Assembly: GCA_016647705.1 (NCBI GenBank)
Contig: CM028338.1
Location: 14,468,240-14,532,239 of the forward strand
Source of the DNA: Eucommia ulmoides
Lineage: Eukaryota > Streptophyta > Magnoliopsida > Garryales > Eucommiaceae
Direction: 5' to 3'
DNA: 64,000 nt
Shown here: in pieces, positions 11,001-23,372 of the stretch
Layout of the letters: every line of letters starts with the position of its first letter
How positions within the stretch are numbered: the stretch's first letter is position 1
The notes under the pieces: generated by a model
What the model was told of the DNA's origin: nothing
What the model saw: only the letters and a program-made list of their open reading frames with translations
Database searches by the model: none
Translations under genes and position numbers: made by a program

Positions 11001-13672
11001 AACCTTATAGGGGTGAGGATGTGGATTAGTTTTGAGCTTTAACCTAGTAACATCAGACTTGGATACAACGTTCATTGAGCTTCCTCCATCGATAACCAAC
11101 TTAAAAACTCTATCCCTATACTTAACATAAGTGTGAAAGATACTGGTACGTTTCCAAGTGTCAGAATTTATAGGTGTTGTAATGATAGACATCATAACAT
11201 TAAGATAAGCATTCTTAGATTCGTCCCCTAGTTCTTCTCCCTTTTCCGATTCCGATGGTTCTAAATGTTCCACTACTTGGTTATTTTCTTCCTCATCTAG
11301 GGGTTCTACCTCTTCAACACCTATTGCTAGGGTTTGATTTGGGCAACGTGATGCAAAGTGACCTACACCATGACAATTGTGACATTCAATGGAGGAGAAA
11401 TCTCTTGTCTTAGTCATAATAGGTCTCTGGTAGATACTCTAGCTAGGATTAGAGCTTGCCTTGGGAGCCCCCAGTTGTACATGATAGGGGTTGTAACTAC
11501 TCTTGAGTGCTATAGAGATAGGTTGTGAGTGATTGGTCCCATGTGATTTCTCAAAAGGTGTAGATCTAGACTGATTTGATCCTTTTATTTGAGAAGTTAC
11601 TATTCTCTGATTGGGAAACCTAGAGAACCTCTCTATTTCTAGAGCCTTATGATAGTCCTCTTCTAATGATTCTGGTGAATGGAGAGAGATTTCTCTATGA
11701 ATATCAGGCCTTAACCCATTAATGAATTTGGAGACACGAACCCATGATACCTCATCAATATCACACCTCAACATTAATTCCTCAAATCGGGTTACATAAT
11801 CAGAAACACTAGAGGACAACTGCTTAAGGTTAAGCCATTGGTTCATTAGTTGTTGCATATAACATGTCGGGAGATACTTTTCTTTTAGCCGACATGTTAT
11901 GTCCTCCCAACGGGTGATAGGTGTCTCTCCTATTCGTTCCATGTTTCTTTCGACACCTTGCCAATACCTCTTAGCAGACCCGATAAGTTTCATTTTGGCA
12001 AATCTTACCCTGTGGTTATCTAACATCTCATACCATTCAAAATAATCCTTCAAATCATTTAGCCAATCTTAGAAAGTGTTAGGGTTTAGAGTGCCATCAT
12101 AACAAGAAACATCAACCTTTACCTTTCTAGTAATATCATTATGGTCAAAGCGAGGTTGATGGGGTCTACCCTGAGCTCTTATTGGTCTAGGATAGCTAAA
12201 GGCATCTACTTCATTGGGGTATACTTTATCTAAAAATTCTAGAGGCTCATGAAATGGATACTTAGGGGCTATAGGCTGATAACTCTCTAGGGAAAATCTG
12301 CTACCAAAGTTCTTGTGCTTACCTTCTGTTTCATTTTTGCCTCGCTCGGGGTGATTGTGAGAATGAGCTAAGGTATGTGAAGAACTTGAATTTAGAACTT
12401 TTGGAGTGGTAGGCAGTGAGTGGGGGGATGGTAAATTTTCATTATGATGAGAAAAATTGAATTCCACTCTGCGTTCTCATACCAGTTGTTTTTCCATGTG
12501 TTTTAGTAGCCCTATGATTTATGTGTTGCTCAACTAGTTGAGTGATCAGGCTACCTAACCTAATGCGGATCTCCTTATGGAATTGGGCTTGTCGCTTATG
12601 GAGGTCGGTATATAAATTATCTAAATTTTGGTTCACTTCCTCTCTAAGGTGGTTAACAGAATTTTGAATGTGGTTTATGAAATTTTGAAGATTAGCCACA
12701 GTCTCTTGCATGGTTTGGAATTCTTGGCAAATTGAATTTTAGGAAGTTTCTAGGTCTCGAATAGTTGTAGAGTGGATTATAAAGTGATGATATTAATACC
12801 CCAAATATTCTTAATGGTACTACAATGTCACGAAAGAAAATAATGCAATAGGGTACAAATGCGACTAGAAAATAGAAATAATTTTTTTTTCAAGTTATTT
12901 TTTTCTTTCTGTATTTATTTATTTATGTTTTTTTTTTTAAATATATCAAATGGAAAAATTAGGAATAAAACAATAATATGTATATATGTGTGTATATATA
13001 TATATATATATAAGTATAGTAGGACTTACAGACCGTGCCTAGGGCACAAAGCAACCGGCAGCCGCTACGGATAGAATCTGGAGTAGACTTGGGATGCCGT
13101 GAAGCTCCGGCGAGGGCCTGCGAAGGGCTGAAACAGGCCTTTCGAGGTCCGGTGAAGGCTGGCCAGCGCGGACGAGGGCTCGTAGAAGTCCGATGAGCTT
13201 AGATCCAGAGCAGTGACTGTTGGATCTAGATCGTTGGGCTGTTGTAGCAGAACATAGCTGGGCTAATTTATGGTAGCTAGAGTTTTCTGATTTATGGTGG
13301 CTAGGGTTCTGGTTTGCACGCGAAGCGTGAAGGATTAAAATGAGCTCTGAATACCAAATTGATGAAGAAGGCCAATTGAAAATAAAAAAAATTAATAATA
13401 ATAAAAAATCTTACTCAAGTAATTCAATAATCAATTAATCAAATGTGTTTTTCTATTACAATAAAGCCTTATTATATGGGCAAACAATAATGACTACTTA
13501 ATGAATAACGGCTACTTTAACGGTTATTTGACAAAATAAGGATAACGACTACTTTATTAGCTATAAATGTAATTAACTACTATAGGAAAAAGGACTAATG
13601 ATTTTTCCACCTTCCTCGTACATAAGTTCGAAGCAGTGGCCTTAGATCCCCATCTGTTATGCGAACCTAACA
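8044..13672 (-). mobile_element. Ty3/gypsy retrotransposon, Reina-like, broken
   Basis: Minus-strand fossil read right to left. The short LTR is 13360-13672. A primer site resembling tRNA-Met (complement GCTCTGAATACCAA) adjoins it at about 13344-13357, followed by a GC-richer leader (12712-13340). Gag occupies 12711 to about 11340 and ends in a zinc knuckle (CHNCHGVGHFASRC). Protease follows with a DGGS motif, then reverse transcriptase (10580-9814, YFDD motif), RNase H (9726-9331) and integrase with its H2C2 zinc finger (9243-8800) and C-terminal part (to 8044). The 3' LTR is absent; the left edge abuts a Copia LTR. The coding region is broken in several places. The short LTR and domain order suggest a Reina-type chromovirus, but the lineage is not proved. 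It looks old. Confidence 0.82.
13360..13672 (-). repeat. 5' LTR of the Reina-like element
   Basis: Starts TGATGAAG next to the primer-site complement and probably ends at CCTAACA (13672), giving 313 bases with TG/CA ends. The right boundary is less sure because no second LTR remains for comparison. Confidence 0.5.
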
Positions 13673-14510
13673 AATGATTAGTGAGACCCGAAATCAATTT
13701 AGGATTTCTTCAAGATGATCAAACTAAATTCAGATTTACAAACGAAAAAGGAAGAACACGAAAATACAAAAAAGTTTGGTAGATTACCTTGACTCAATCG
13801 TTTATGAATGATATGCGAATCAAAAGTATAAAGTAACAAACCTTGACCCAATGATTATAAGTGAATCACGAACCAAAAGAATAGAGTTTGAACGTCACAA
13901 GAAATTCTTGATATGTTCAGGATGAGAAAACGCTCACAATTATATTAATCCAAAGTAATGTTTCATCCTTACACCTCCTCTTTAAATAGGTGGCCAATGC
14001 TGTGAATAGTGCACGTGAACAATGGTGGCCACAATTAAAAAATAAAAGAAAACCCTAGTGTCTCACATTACAAGACAAAACAAAAGAATAAGGAAGCTTC
14101 CTAACTTACCTTACACACCTTGTTTAAAAAGGAAGAGACTATTGGCAATCATGCCTTACAAATCATCAAATAAATTAGTTAAATTAAAATTAAAAAACTA
14201 ATTAATAAAATAAATAAGTTAAAACATTTGTGGCTCTCATGCTTAGGTCCATTCAAGTTCACGGCTAAGCCCATTTGCTTGCCTTGATGAGATGGGCTAG
14301 ACCTTGATCGTCATTTGGGCCTAATTTGGACTTCACCATTTTAGATTCAGCCCAAATCTCTTGAATTAGCCCATTGAATGCTTCTTTGATATTCTTGGAT
14401 CTTGCCCTAATAATAGGCCCAACCGAAAGATGTAGTGGATCCTTTAATGGTACTTGTCGGTTCTCATCAATCAGGTTACTCTTGATCCGCTTTAGCAACT
14501 AACTATGGCT
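13673..14510 (-). mobile_element. 3' end of a second Ty3/gypsy element
   Basis: The minus strand at 14498-14265 encodes a tail with the pattern PLHLSVGPIIRARSKNIKEA followed by NGLIQEIW, which is common at the C-terminus of plant gypsy polyproteins. To its left, 13680-14260 is AT-rich and looks like the trailing LTR. It is a partial fossil, not a host gene. Confidence 0.5.
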
Positions 14511-16021
14511 GAAGAACTTTCTACTTTGCACAAAATGGATACTTAAGATTTGATCTCTTTGAAATAAAGTATGATGGGTCTAAAAAATAACTATTATTAG
14601 TATTCTTTTTGCCTTTGCATCCTTTTGTCAATGACATATTTTTGAATGGCAATCTTCAAGAGGAAGTTAACATAACTTTCTCTCCTTGTGTTGTACATAA
14701 TCTTGGAGAATTTCGTAGGCTCAAGAAACCTCTATGTGGTTTCAAATAGACACCTTGGCTCTCGTTTGAGAAGTTTTTTACTGTGATTATTTCTCTTGGT
14801 TTTCGCCCTAGTAATCATCATTCCACTATTTTTATAAAGTGTACCACTCCATGTCTTGTTCTACTTTCTTTATATGTTGATGACATGATTATAAGCGGTG
14901 ATGATGTTTATGAGAATTATAGTGTTGAAGTTAGAATTATCTATATAGTTCGAAATGAAAGATTTTGGGGCTCCAAGTTACTTTTTGGGTATTGAAGTAG
15001 CACTTTCTTGAAAAATCTATTTTCTTTCTCAGTCTAAGTATGTAGCTGACATTTTTAAGCGTGCTCGTCTCAGTCATACTAAGACAATTGATACTCCCTA
15101 GAGGTGAATGTTTGATAATTACCTTTTGATGGTATCCTTTTCCTAGATCCTACTTTATATCGTACTATTGTTTACAATTTGGTATATCTCACATATACCC
15201 ACCCAGACATAACCCACGTTCATATTGTCAATTAGTTTTCTTCTCCTACTACAGTTCATTGGGTTGGTGTTCTTTGAATCCTGTGGTATTTTCGAGGCAT
15301 TCTCTTTCAGAGTCTTTTACTTTCGTCGACCTCATCTTTGGAGCTGCATGCATACTCTGATACTGATTGGGCAAGTGATTCCAAAAATTGCAAGTCTATA
15401 AGTGGTTTCTGTATATTTTTAGGTGATTCTCTTGCTTGGAAGAGTAAGAAGCAAGTTGTTTTTAAATCTTCCAGAAGCTGAGTATCGAGCAACAACTACT
15501 AGCACCGGGATTGTTTGGTTACGTTGGTTACTTCCAGATATGGGTGTTTCTTTCTCACCTTGCACTTATGTATTGTGATAACAAAAGATATTTAGATTGC
15601 TCACAACTAGTCTTTCATGGATGGGCCAAGTACATCGAGATTGATTGTTATCCCACTCATTATTATCTTCAGCAGGACACTATTACTTTACCTTTTGTTT
15701 TTTCTTCCATGCAAATTGTCGACTTGTTTACCAAGTTGCATTAAGTTTCTCACTTTGGTTTTTTGGTTGTTAAACTCTTGATGCTTTTTATTGCCATATT
15801 GTGAGTTTGAGGGAGGATATTAGAGTTATTATATTTATTAAGGGTAGAATGGTCCTTCTTTCTTTTGTAGGTGTTTTATTTGGAAGCATATATAAATTAT
15901 CTTTCTTAGGTATTTTGATTGTAAGTCTGTATTTATTATTTGCAATAATAAATCATAGTCTCTTTTCTCTCATTTTTCTTTTGATTCTATGTAATATAAC
16001 AATTTAACAAATTTCATTACA
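14511..16021 (+). mobile_element. Copia retrotransposon 3' part (RT, RNase H, LTR)
   Basis: Plus-strand fossil. Recognisable parts are a reverse transcriptase segment with VDDMIISGDD near 14875, RNase H-like sequence through about 15500, the usual Copia C-terminal motif DLFTKLH near 15720, a purine tract (TTTGAGGGAGG, about 15806) and an LTR-like stretch from about 15818 to 16021 ending ATTTCATTACA. The 5' half of the element is missing. The coding region is heavily broken. Confidence 0.7.
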
Positions 16022-16102
16022 TTCCCTGGTGTACCATCACATTTTCATTACCACATCTGCATCCATATCTAGTAGTTCAGTATAGTGTGTATTTTTCTTT
16101 TA

Positions 16103-16238
16103 GGTAGTGTTTGGAAGTAGAGAATTAAAGCCTTGAAATTGGAATCAAAATTAACACATGTAAATATTTTTTATTTTTACACGTTTTCATTTCAAAATCC
16201 AATTTGAATGCTTCAATGCCATGCAATCAAACACTACC
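16103..16238. mobile_element. Tourist-like MITE (PIF/Harbinger type)
   Basis: 136 bases that fold back on themselves. Both ends read GGTAGTGTTTG inward, and similarity continues imperfectly for about 40 bases. TTA flanks both ends (16100-16102 and 16239-16241), the usual Harbinger target duplication. There is no coding capacity. Confidence 0.72.
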
Positions 16239-16289
16239 TTAGTTTTGTCAGTGTTTTGGATGCTTTTGTTTAGTTTCAGGTAATCTTCT

Positions 16290-16756
16290 TGTGGAAACCC
16301 AATGGGCCTCACTCACTCTCAAAAGACGTCTTGAGAGGGAGAATTCATGCTTATATATATCTCAAGATGAGGTAACACAAGCGATATGGGATTCAACACG
16401 CCTCCTCATGAAGCATTCAAATTGGGTGGGATATCGGGGACTTTGCCAAACCAGCGAACGGATATCGGGGTGGGATTCAACACGCTCCTTCATGCGCAAG
16501 GTGGACTTAACCAAACCACTGCGAACAGATATCAGTGTGGCCCAATATCAGACAAGAAACTTGGCTCTAATACCATGTAAAAACTCAATGGGTGTAACTC
16601 AATCTCAAAAGACGCCTTGAGAGAGGATGATTGCCTCTAGGTTTATATATAGCTTAGAATGAGGTAACACAAGCGTTGTGGGATTCAACACGCCCCTCAC
16701 GCACAAAGTGGATTTTACCAAACCACCACAAACGGATATCAGGGTGGGATTCAACA
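16290..16756 (-). mobile_element. TRIM (terminal-repeat retrotransposon in miniature)
   Basis: Two direct repeats, 16290-16482 (193 bp) and 16576-16756 (181 bp), each run from TGT(G/A) to GATTCAACA. In minus-strand sense they start TGTTGAATCCCAC and carry a TATATATAAG-type box. Between them are only 93 bases, ending with GGCTCTAATACCATG, the complement of a tRNA-Met primer site, directly against the right LTR. Perfect 5-bp duplications CTTCT flank the element (16285-16289, 16757-16761). The LTRs differ at many sites, so insertion is not recent. It lies about 375 bp beyond the stop codon of the carboxypeptidase gene. Confidence 0.85.
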
Positions 16757-16761
16757 CTTCT

Positions 16762-17130
16762 TATGAAGCCTATTAGGTTTCCCTTGCAAAGCTCTTCACC
16801 ACTTTCCAGGTTCTATTCTAGCTTTTTGTCTCTGCTTCCAAATTCCTAACGTGGTAATTATATACCATATGCACACTGTTTTCTAGCGAAATTGGATATC
16901 AAAACCTTAAGTGTGTGGGAACTGAACCATTGCTGTTTACGGATTGTCGATAAATCCTCTTTTTTGCACAAGTTTGAAAATTCATTATTGTCATGGTTAC
17001 AAGCACTTCCAATGCCAGAAATTACATGTAGTACTGATATTTCTGTTTTCTACAAGTCAAAACCACACATGACAAGAGAGGAGAAAACGAATTTCGAAGC
17101 ATGGGAAATAGGTCTTGTGTAGTAGGGGCA
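16762..17130. other. Downstream flank of the carboxypeptidase gene
   Basis: Probably includes the 3' UTR of the minus-strand gene. I see no clear canonical polyadenylation signal and no other feature. Confidence 0.4.
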
Positions 17131-20100
17131 TCACTTGGGAGCAAACTGTCCTTCATTTTCAGTCATATCAATTTTGCCTTGTGTCCATCTCTTCAGCATT
17201 TCCAGCGATGATTTTGGTTGATCCATTGGGACCATGTGACCAGCATCATGAACCTGAGGTTTTGCAAACGGGCAAATATAACATTGAAATAGATCAGAAG
17301 CTATGCAAACTCAGAACCACACAAGTGCACACATATATACCAGGGAGAGAGAGAGAGAGACACCTTTAGGAAAGTAAGAGGACCATGGCTCTTCAGGATG
17401 CCAGCCTCTTCACCATCTACCGAAAATGGAACAGTTTGAGCTGCCACAAAGTCTTTCTGTCCGGACCATTCCATGGCATGGACCCATCTTGAGTTTCCTG
17501 AAAAAAACCAACATTTTCACCGTTTATCACTACTATAGATTTATGCTTTTAATTGAATGGATCTCTGATAAGATGAATATGATGAATGGTTGAGTTGAAT
17601 ATCAAAACAAACCTAGCCAGTTGCATATCAGATCATACTCTCCGGCATACACTAGCAACTTGATTCCATTTTCTAGCAATGTAGGGATTCCAACCTCAAA
17701 GTTCCTCATCCAGTCCATGACCATGGCTTCATACACAGTAGAGCTACAAGAAACGAATTCTATATCCCCCACGCCCAGAGCATCCTTCACCGATTTCTGC
17801 TTCAGGAAATTCTCCATGCTCGAGAAGTCATAGCATAGGTCGACTTCACATTTCTTCCTAATATCGTAGTACTGCAGGGCCCAAGATGCTAGTCATGGAA
17901 ATTTCACTTTTGCTATTTTAAGTTGAAGAAAGAAAGAAAAATGATGTGCATTTTCTTACGTTTTTGTCTCCAGCATGATCCATGATCTTATTGAATATGG
18001 CATTGCATGCCATATATGCAGCCATGCAAGATGTTCCACCGTCGCTTCCTGGCATGAAGAAAATACTAATTTGATAAATGGGAGTGCTAGTACTAATCTA
18101 TACAAAAAACATTATCAGTTAAATTTGATATAAAAATGTGTTCGTGGTTGGAAAGTAATACCAAAGTTTAGGTCTGTTTTCTATCCATCCTTTTCCGGTG
18201 ATTTTTGTAAAGAGTTTTGGAAATAGTTTGAAGAGGAAATATGTTTGAGCATGTTTATATCAGTTTTAGGTATGAAACATAAAAATAGATATTATTAGTC
18301 GCCAATCAAATAGACGGTTAGAGGAAAAGGCTACCGCAAAGTTTGATGGCCTGTTCACACGGTGGAATTAACTTGTTTATTGCGTCGTAATCAGATCTCT
18401 TGATCAATCCCGCATCCAAAGCATAATCTGTATATGCTTTGTATTGGATTTCTGGATTAGTTAGCCCATTACCGATGGCGAATCCCTGTCGGACGATGAC
18501 ATCAACCCCTATATACATATTAAAAAAAGAAAAAACTGACTGTGGATGAATCTGGCAGAAGTTTCGTTGATGGAAATACCTTGAGGTTTACATGAATTCC
18601 TTCTTTGTTTTTGTTCCCCTGGTGAACTCGAGACGCAAAAGCAGGAATATAGTGCCCGGCGTATGATTCTCCGGTGATGTAGAAGTCATTCTTTGCATAC
18701 TGTGGATGCTCCTTGAAGAATGCCTATTATTGATGGTATAATTAGTCTACAATATATACAGTATTTTCTGATGTTCTATGTTTGCATGTATGTCATTTTC
18801 AGGCATAAAAGTAAATTGACACCTGCAAGAAATCATAAAGATCATTGCTGACGCCCTCTTCGTTGTGGCGAATGTCATCCTCGTTAGAAGTATAGCTGAA
18901 TCCTGTTCCTGTTGGCTGGTCTACATATATCAGGTTTGATACCTGTCAATCAAAATGAAAATTGTTGAAAGAGAAGGCTTATCTTTTAACATTTACTATT
19001 TATTAAGCGATTCAAGATTGAATATTTGAGACTTAAGTGGATTCATGAAAATCATACATGGTCCAAGTTCAGTTAATTTAAGGGTTGATGCTTGGCCTAT
19101 TTTTCACCGGTGACAGTTTAGACAGCCAAACTATCACCAACAATAGGGATTCTATGCATAATATCCTCCAATATTGCAGTTATGTTGCACACACAAGCGC
19201 ACACACATGTATATAACTATATAAAAAAAAAAAAGTGTATATTTAAAACGCCTATGTCATTTCGACAAATACCAATGTCAACCCCTATTGTTCTTATAAT
19301 ACCGAGATATCCCTTATCACATTTTGTTGCCAAAAATACCCTTGCAACATATTTTTTCCGTATTTATTTATTTTCTAATTTTTTTTGGTTTTTATTTTCT
19401 ATTTTCTATTCTCTATTCTCTATCTTTCTCTTTTGTTTTCTATCTTTTATTTTTTATTTTTTTTATTTTGTTCCATATTTTCTATTTTATTTGTTTTATT
19501 TTTATTTCTTTATTTTTTGTGTGTGGTGTTTATAGAAAAAAAAAAAAAAGGAAGTAAAAAATTAGAAAACAAAAAACATAAAAGAAAACAAAAATAAAAC
19601 CGTAAAATTAAAACAAAAAAGAATAATTTTTTTTTAATTATTTTTTTCAAACCCTATTTTTTCGATATTTTTGTTTTTACTTTTTGCATTTTATTTTGTA
19701 TATTTTTACTTTCAATTTTTTCCCTACAAATAGCATACCATTTTAAAAAAAAAAACAAATAAAGTAAACAAAATAAAGAATAAAAGTAAAAAAAATAAAA
19801 AAAAATAGGAAACAAGAGAGGGAGAGATATAAGAAAATATAAAATATGAAATAAACAAAAAAAAAATTATGTTGCGATGGTATTTTTATCAACCAAATAT
19901 GTTCGAGGATGTCATTGGTAATCAAACCGAAAAGATAAGGGACATTTTAGGTATTATGAAAATGATAAATAGTGTTTCGGGTTTATACTCATACAATAAA
20001 TCGTTCCATATTTTACATTTGAGATGCTTTTGACCATTGGATGGTTAGAGATATTTTTAACCGTTGATTTAGATTTTTTTTCTCCATAAAACTAAATAAC

Positions 20101-21110
20101 AAATTTTCATGATTAATGTATTTGAAATGATTATAGGATATTCAAAATGAATGTATTGAATTAAAATTAGCGGCTTAGCTATATACTAGTATGTATATAT
20201 GTGGTTACCTGATCCCAGCCGAACTCATTGGGAACGAGAGACAGGTTGCTCGTGATATGGTAAGGGCCATTTTCATAGAACAATGCCAGTTCACTGCTAC
20301 AACCAGGGCCCCCAGTCAACCATATAACAACAGGGTCACTCTTCTTGTTGTTCCTTGATTCGAAGAAGAAATAGAACATCCTGCGATCATATATTTATTC
20401 AATTTTAATTTTAGCTGAATTTCTTATTGACTATACACAGAGTTTAGGTAATCCTTAGCATGTAAGAAAGGGAAAAAAATGTCTTGAAATAAAGTAAAGG
20501 ATTTTGCACTTTCCACCCCTCAACGCCTTGGTTGAACTTCGGTCATTGCGATTTCAGAAAGTTTGATAGTTTTGTCCTAATCACCTGTTTTGCATGAAGG
20601 ACACTCCAATTTGACTCTTTGGGAATGGGAAGAGGAGGGAGGAAAGGAGGTGTGATATGACGCAACTACCCCTAAGATTGAGTTATGTGAGATGCTTCTG
20701 ACTCTTACCCATTAAGAAAAGTAGGAGTGCAATTCATTTGGGCAGATTTCTGATTACGAGCAAAACAGAGTATCTACATGTTTGAATGAATTGAGTTACC
20801 TTGCATCCTTAGAATGAGGAAGCTTGTAATAACCGGCATGGTGACCCAGATCTTGAGCAGTAGCTTCAGAATCAGCCTTGTGTGGAAATCTGAAACTCTT
20901 CTCGACAATTCCTGAAACAGAGCCCTGTGGAGGAGCTGCGTTGAAATCCTGGTTGGGGAAGAGGTTAAGTCCCCGGATGAGCCTCTCAGCGTGTGTTTTT
21001 GGAAATTCCAGTTTTGAAGACTGAAGATAAAGTGTGTCATCATGGGTAGATGCAGAGGACAAAGATGTGGTGAGGAGAAGGGGAAGAAGAGAGAAGAAAA
21101 AGGGTGCCAT
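17131..21110 (-). CDS. Serine carboxypeptidase-like protein (peptidase S10), 9 exons
   Basis: Removes C-terminal residues from peptides; plant relatives act in vacuole or secretory compartments, and some act as acyltransferases. Exons on the minus strand: 21110-20800, 20380-20209, 18942-18823, 18723-18580, 18485-18335, 18048-17960, 17871-17613, 17497-17364 and 17253-17131. All eight introns are GT-AG and the reading frame is intact, giving 500 residues, a normal length. Residues 1-21 look like a signal peptide, followed by a propeptide-like region ([10 protein letters not shown]). The oxyanion region is GGPGCSSE (127-134), the nucleophile is Ser221 in GESYAGH, Asp409 is in GEYDLICNW and His466 is in DAGHMVP. 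One clear N-glycosylation site is NLS at 149. The [17 protein letters not shown] pattern and N-terminus resemble the group containing Arabidopsis SCPL47-49, so peptidase activity is likelier than acyltransferase activity. Intron 2 (1266 bp) holds a fold-back repeat. Confidence 0.95.
19200..19985. repeat. AT-rich fold-back repeat in carboxypeptidase intron 2
   Basis: The left arm (about 19280-19360, with TATCCCTTATC, AAAAATACCCTTGCAACAT) is matched in reverse complement by the right arm (about 19865-19960, with ATGTTGCGATGGTATTTTT and GATAAGGGACATTTTAGG). Between them are alternating pyrimidine runs (19360-19534, 19625-19735) and purine runs (19535-19620, 19745-19870), which also pair. It may be a MITE-like insertion; no target duplication was identified. 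The splice sites of the intron are unaffected. Confidence 0.6.
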
Positions 21111-21150
21111 TGTTGTTGTGATTGTGAAGGGTATGGCTTGTTTTGGAGAG

Positions 21151-21157
21151 ATTTATA
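21151..21157 (-). promoter_or_regulatory. TATA box of the carboxypeptidase gene
   Basis: TATAAAT in minus-strand sense, 41-47 bases upstream of the ATG at 21110. With a usual spacing of about 30 bases to the transcription start, the 5' leader would be only around ten bases. A TTGAC word lies about 20 bases further upstream. Confidence 0.5.
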
Positions 21158-21306
21158 AGTGTTTTTGAGGGAACATGTCAACCCCAAAGGATATGTGGAG
21201 TGTGAAATTTCTTGAGACAGAGCTTTTCATTTTACCTTTAGTGATTGCATGGATTTATTTATTTTTTTCTGTAATTTTTACTTCTCCTGTTATCTGAGTG
21301 CATTAA

Positions 21307-21314
21307 TGACGTCA
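21307..21314. promoter_or_regulatory. TGACGTCA palindrome in the carboxypeptidase promoter
   Basis: A perfect eight-base palindrome about 200 bases upstream of the ATG. It matches the core bound by plant bZIP factors (C-box/TGA type). Function is inference from the motif and its place. Confidence 0.4.
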
Positions 21315-21319
21315 CGAGA

Positions 21320-23341
21320 ACATGTAATCTAAGAAATTAATAGAATAAGATGACCTCTCTTTTTTCTTTGTTTTGCAATCTCTACTTTCGCTTTCATGAA
21401 AGCTGAGGGAGTTTTTTCGTTACTGTGTTCAAGTCTTTATCTGCTTCAGGATATAAAGTATTTGAAAAATGTAGTTTTTTTAAGATTATCACAAAAAATT
21501 TATTAATATAAAATATAATATTGCGATTTTAAATCATCATTTGAAAGGCTATGTAGGATAAAATATAATATAAAAGATTTTTCAAATGGTTATTGATGCC
21601 TTTGCTTAAAGGCACTCTTTCTCCAAACTAATTTCATTAACTGCAAATTATGATGCCTAGAGTTCATGAGTTGAGACGTCATAAAAAGGCTCACTATTTT
21701 TTTTTCTTTGAATCATACGTAAACACCAAAAATAACGCAAGCCAAGAGGCATATTTTACGTAGTTTATAAACAGTTCAATTGGCAAATGGAGGTGTCTCA
21801 TTTTCTAGTCAATTAGGTATGACTCTCCTGAAAAGTACTCTAGAAATTAAATCTTGGATTTACTTCTAAATGCATATGGCCGATATAGGGAAATACGCTC
21901 TTAAAATTATTCGGTGAAATAATTAGTCGAAGTGCGTGTAAACTGAATCGGACACACCTTACTATAAAAAAAAAAAAAAAAAAAAATTTGACAAGTTTGG
22001 TTGCTTCTTATATAAAATAATTATCTATAAACATTTATTTCTCCATAACATTTGTTGGGAGCATGAGAAAGCAGGCAGGAGTTTAAGCAAGAGAGAAGAT
22101 GATGTTGAAGTTGCGGTCAAGGCATACTTTGAATACGTACAAGCAACTGATGTGTAGCCGCTAAGTTATGCAACCAAACCCCCCCACGTGATGTTTTCCA
22201 AATTCTGAAAGAATTTTAAAATTATTCCCAAAAGTTTGAGGAAGTTTGAAAATAAAAATATATTTTTTACCAAATATATTTCTGTATATTAATTTTAAAT
22301 TTTTTAGAGCCATAACAAAAATCAAGGAGGGAAGCATTAAACAAATGGGACATTTTGTTAGTATTTTTGTTCAAATTTTTTGAAAAGAGAGCATGAATAT
22401 AATTTTTCGTTTTTGGAAAACATCGGTAACACTTGCTAAGTCACAGATATTATCGTTTTTTATCACAATAGCTTTTCTTTCTAATTTTTGAATCATTAGT
22501 TAACGTTATAATTACGTTTTAATCACATTTCCTTGGACTATAATGTCCATGTAGAAATTAAAAGAGTTAAGATATGTAAGATTTCTTATTTTAAATCCTT
22601 TATTTCGAATATTTTATTCTTATATGCAGGATTCAACAAAGATCCTTATATATCATCTATTGAGTTCAAATTAAAATTTATATCCATTTTTTATATTTTA
22701 ATCAACCATTTATTTTTAAATTAAAAAAAATGAAAAGAATCGCAGATAATTATTGTAACTTTAATTCAATTTTTCTTAATTTTTTTTCCATTATTAGATT
22801 TTGGACAATAACGCGAGTCGAATTCAATATTTCTTTTATTAATAAAGTATGTTGTTGAATTAAAAGAAAAAAATAGTTTATTTAATAATTTGATACTGAC
22901 TATTGTTGTTAAATAATGACATTTCTTGAATGTAACAGAACATATTTGACTAAATTAACATTGACATCATTCTTGATTTCAATATTTCTCTTTAACTACG
23001 CGCGAAGAAAAAAAAAGATATGATTCAATAAAGAAATTTGAACAAATTAGTATTGAGATTTGGTGTTTTATTCAATATTTGTTTGGAAGTATTTCAAAAA
23101 GAGACTCGTGGATTTAACGTTTCTTTTTCTTTTTTTAATGCAACATGCAAAATTTTAACAGAATTAATATTAATATTTGGTGTTGAGTTTAACATTGTCT
23201 ATAACTATTTAAAAAATAAGCATATATATAGACATCACATTTTGTCTCGTCCAGTCAGCGTTAAATTCAAAATACAAGTTCACAAAAACTTTAAACTGAA
23301 ATTTAAAGATAATGAATTTCTACTTTGGATCACACTGGATA

Positions 23342-23372
<31 letters not shown>

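Noticed and set aside
12859-13074. Plus-strand open frame over a TA/GT repeat
   Set aside because: Low-complexity leader DNA of the Reina-like element on the opposite strand.
14265-14498. Minus-strand open frame as a small host gene
   Set aside because: Its sequence pattern is the usual C-terminal tail of plant gypsy polyproteins.
16291-16620. 109-codon plus-strand open frame
   Set aside because: It spans the TRIM LTR and primer site and reads antisense to the element.
19182-19597. Phe/Tyr-rich open frames suggesting a membrane protein
   Set aside because: They are translations of T-rich low-complexity intron sequence in the antisense direction of the carboxypeptidase gene.
23038-23367. 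109-codon plus-strand open frame
   Set aside because: It ends in an AT dinucleotide run, has no recognisable domain and lies in featureless AT-rich DNA.
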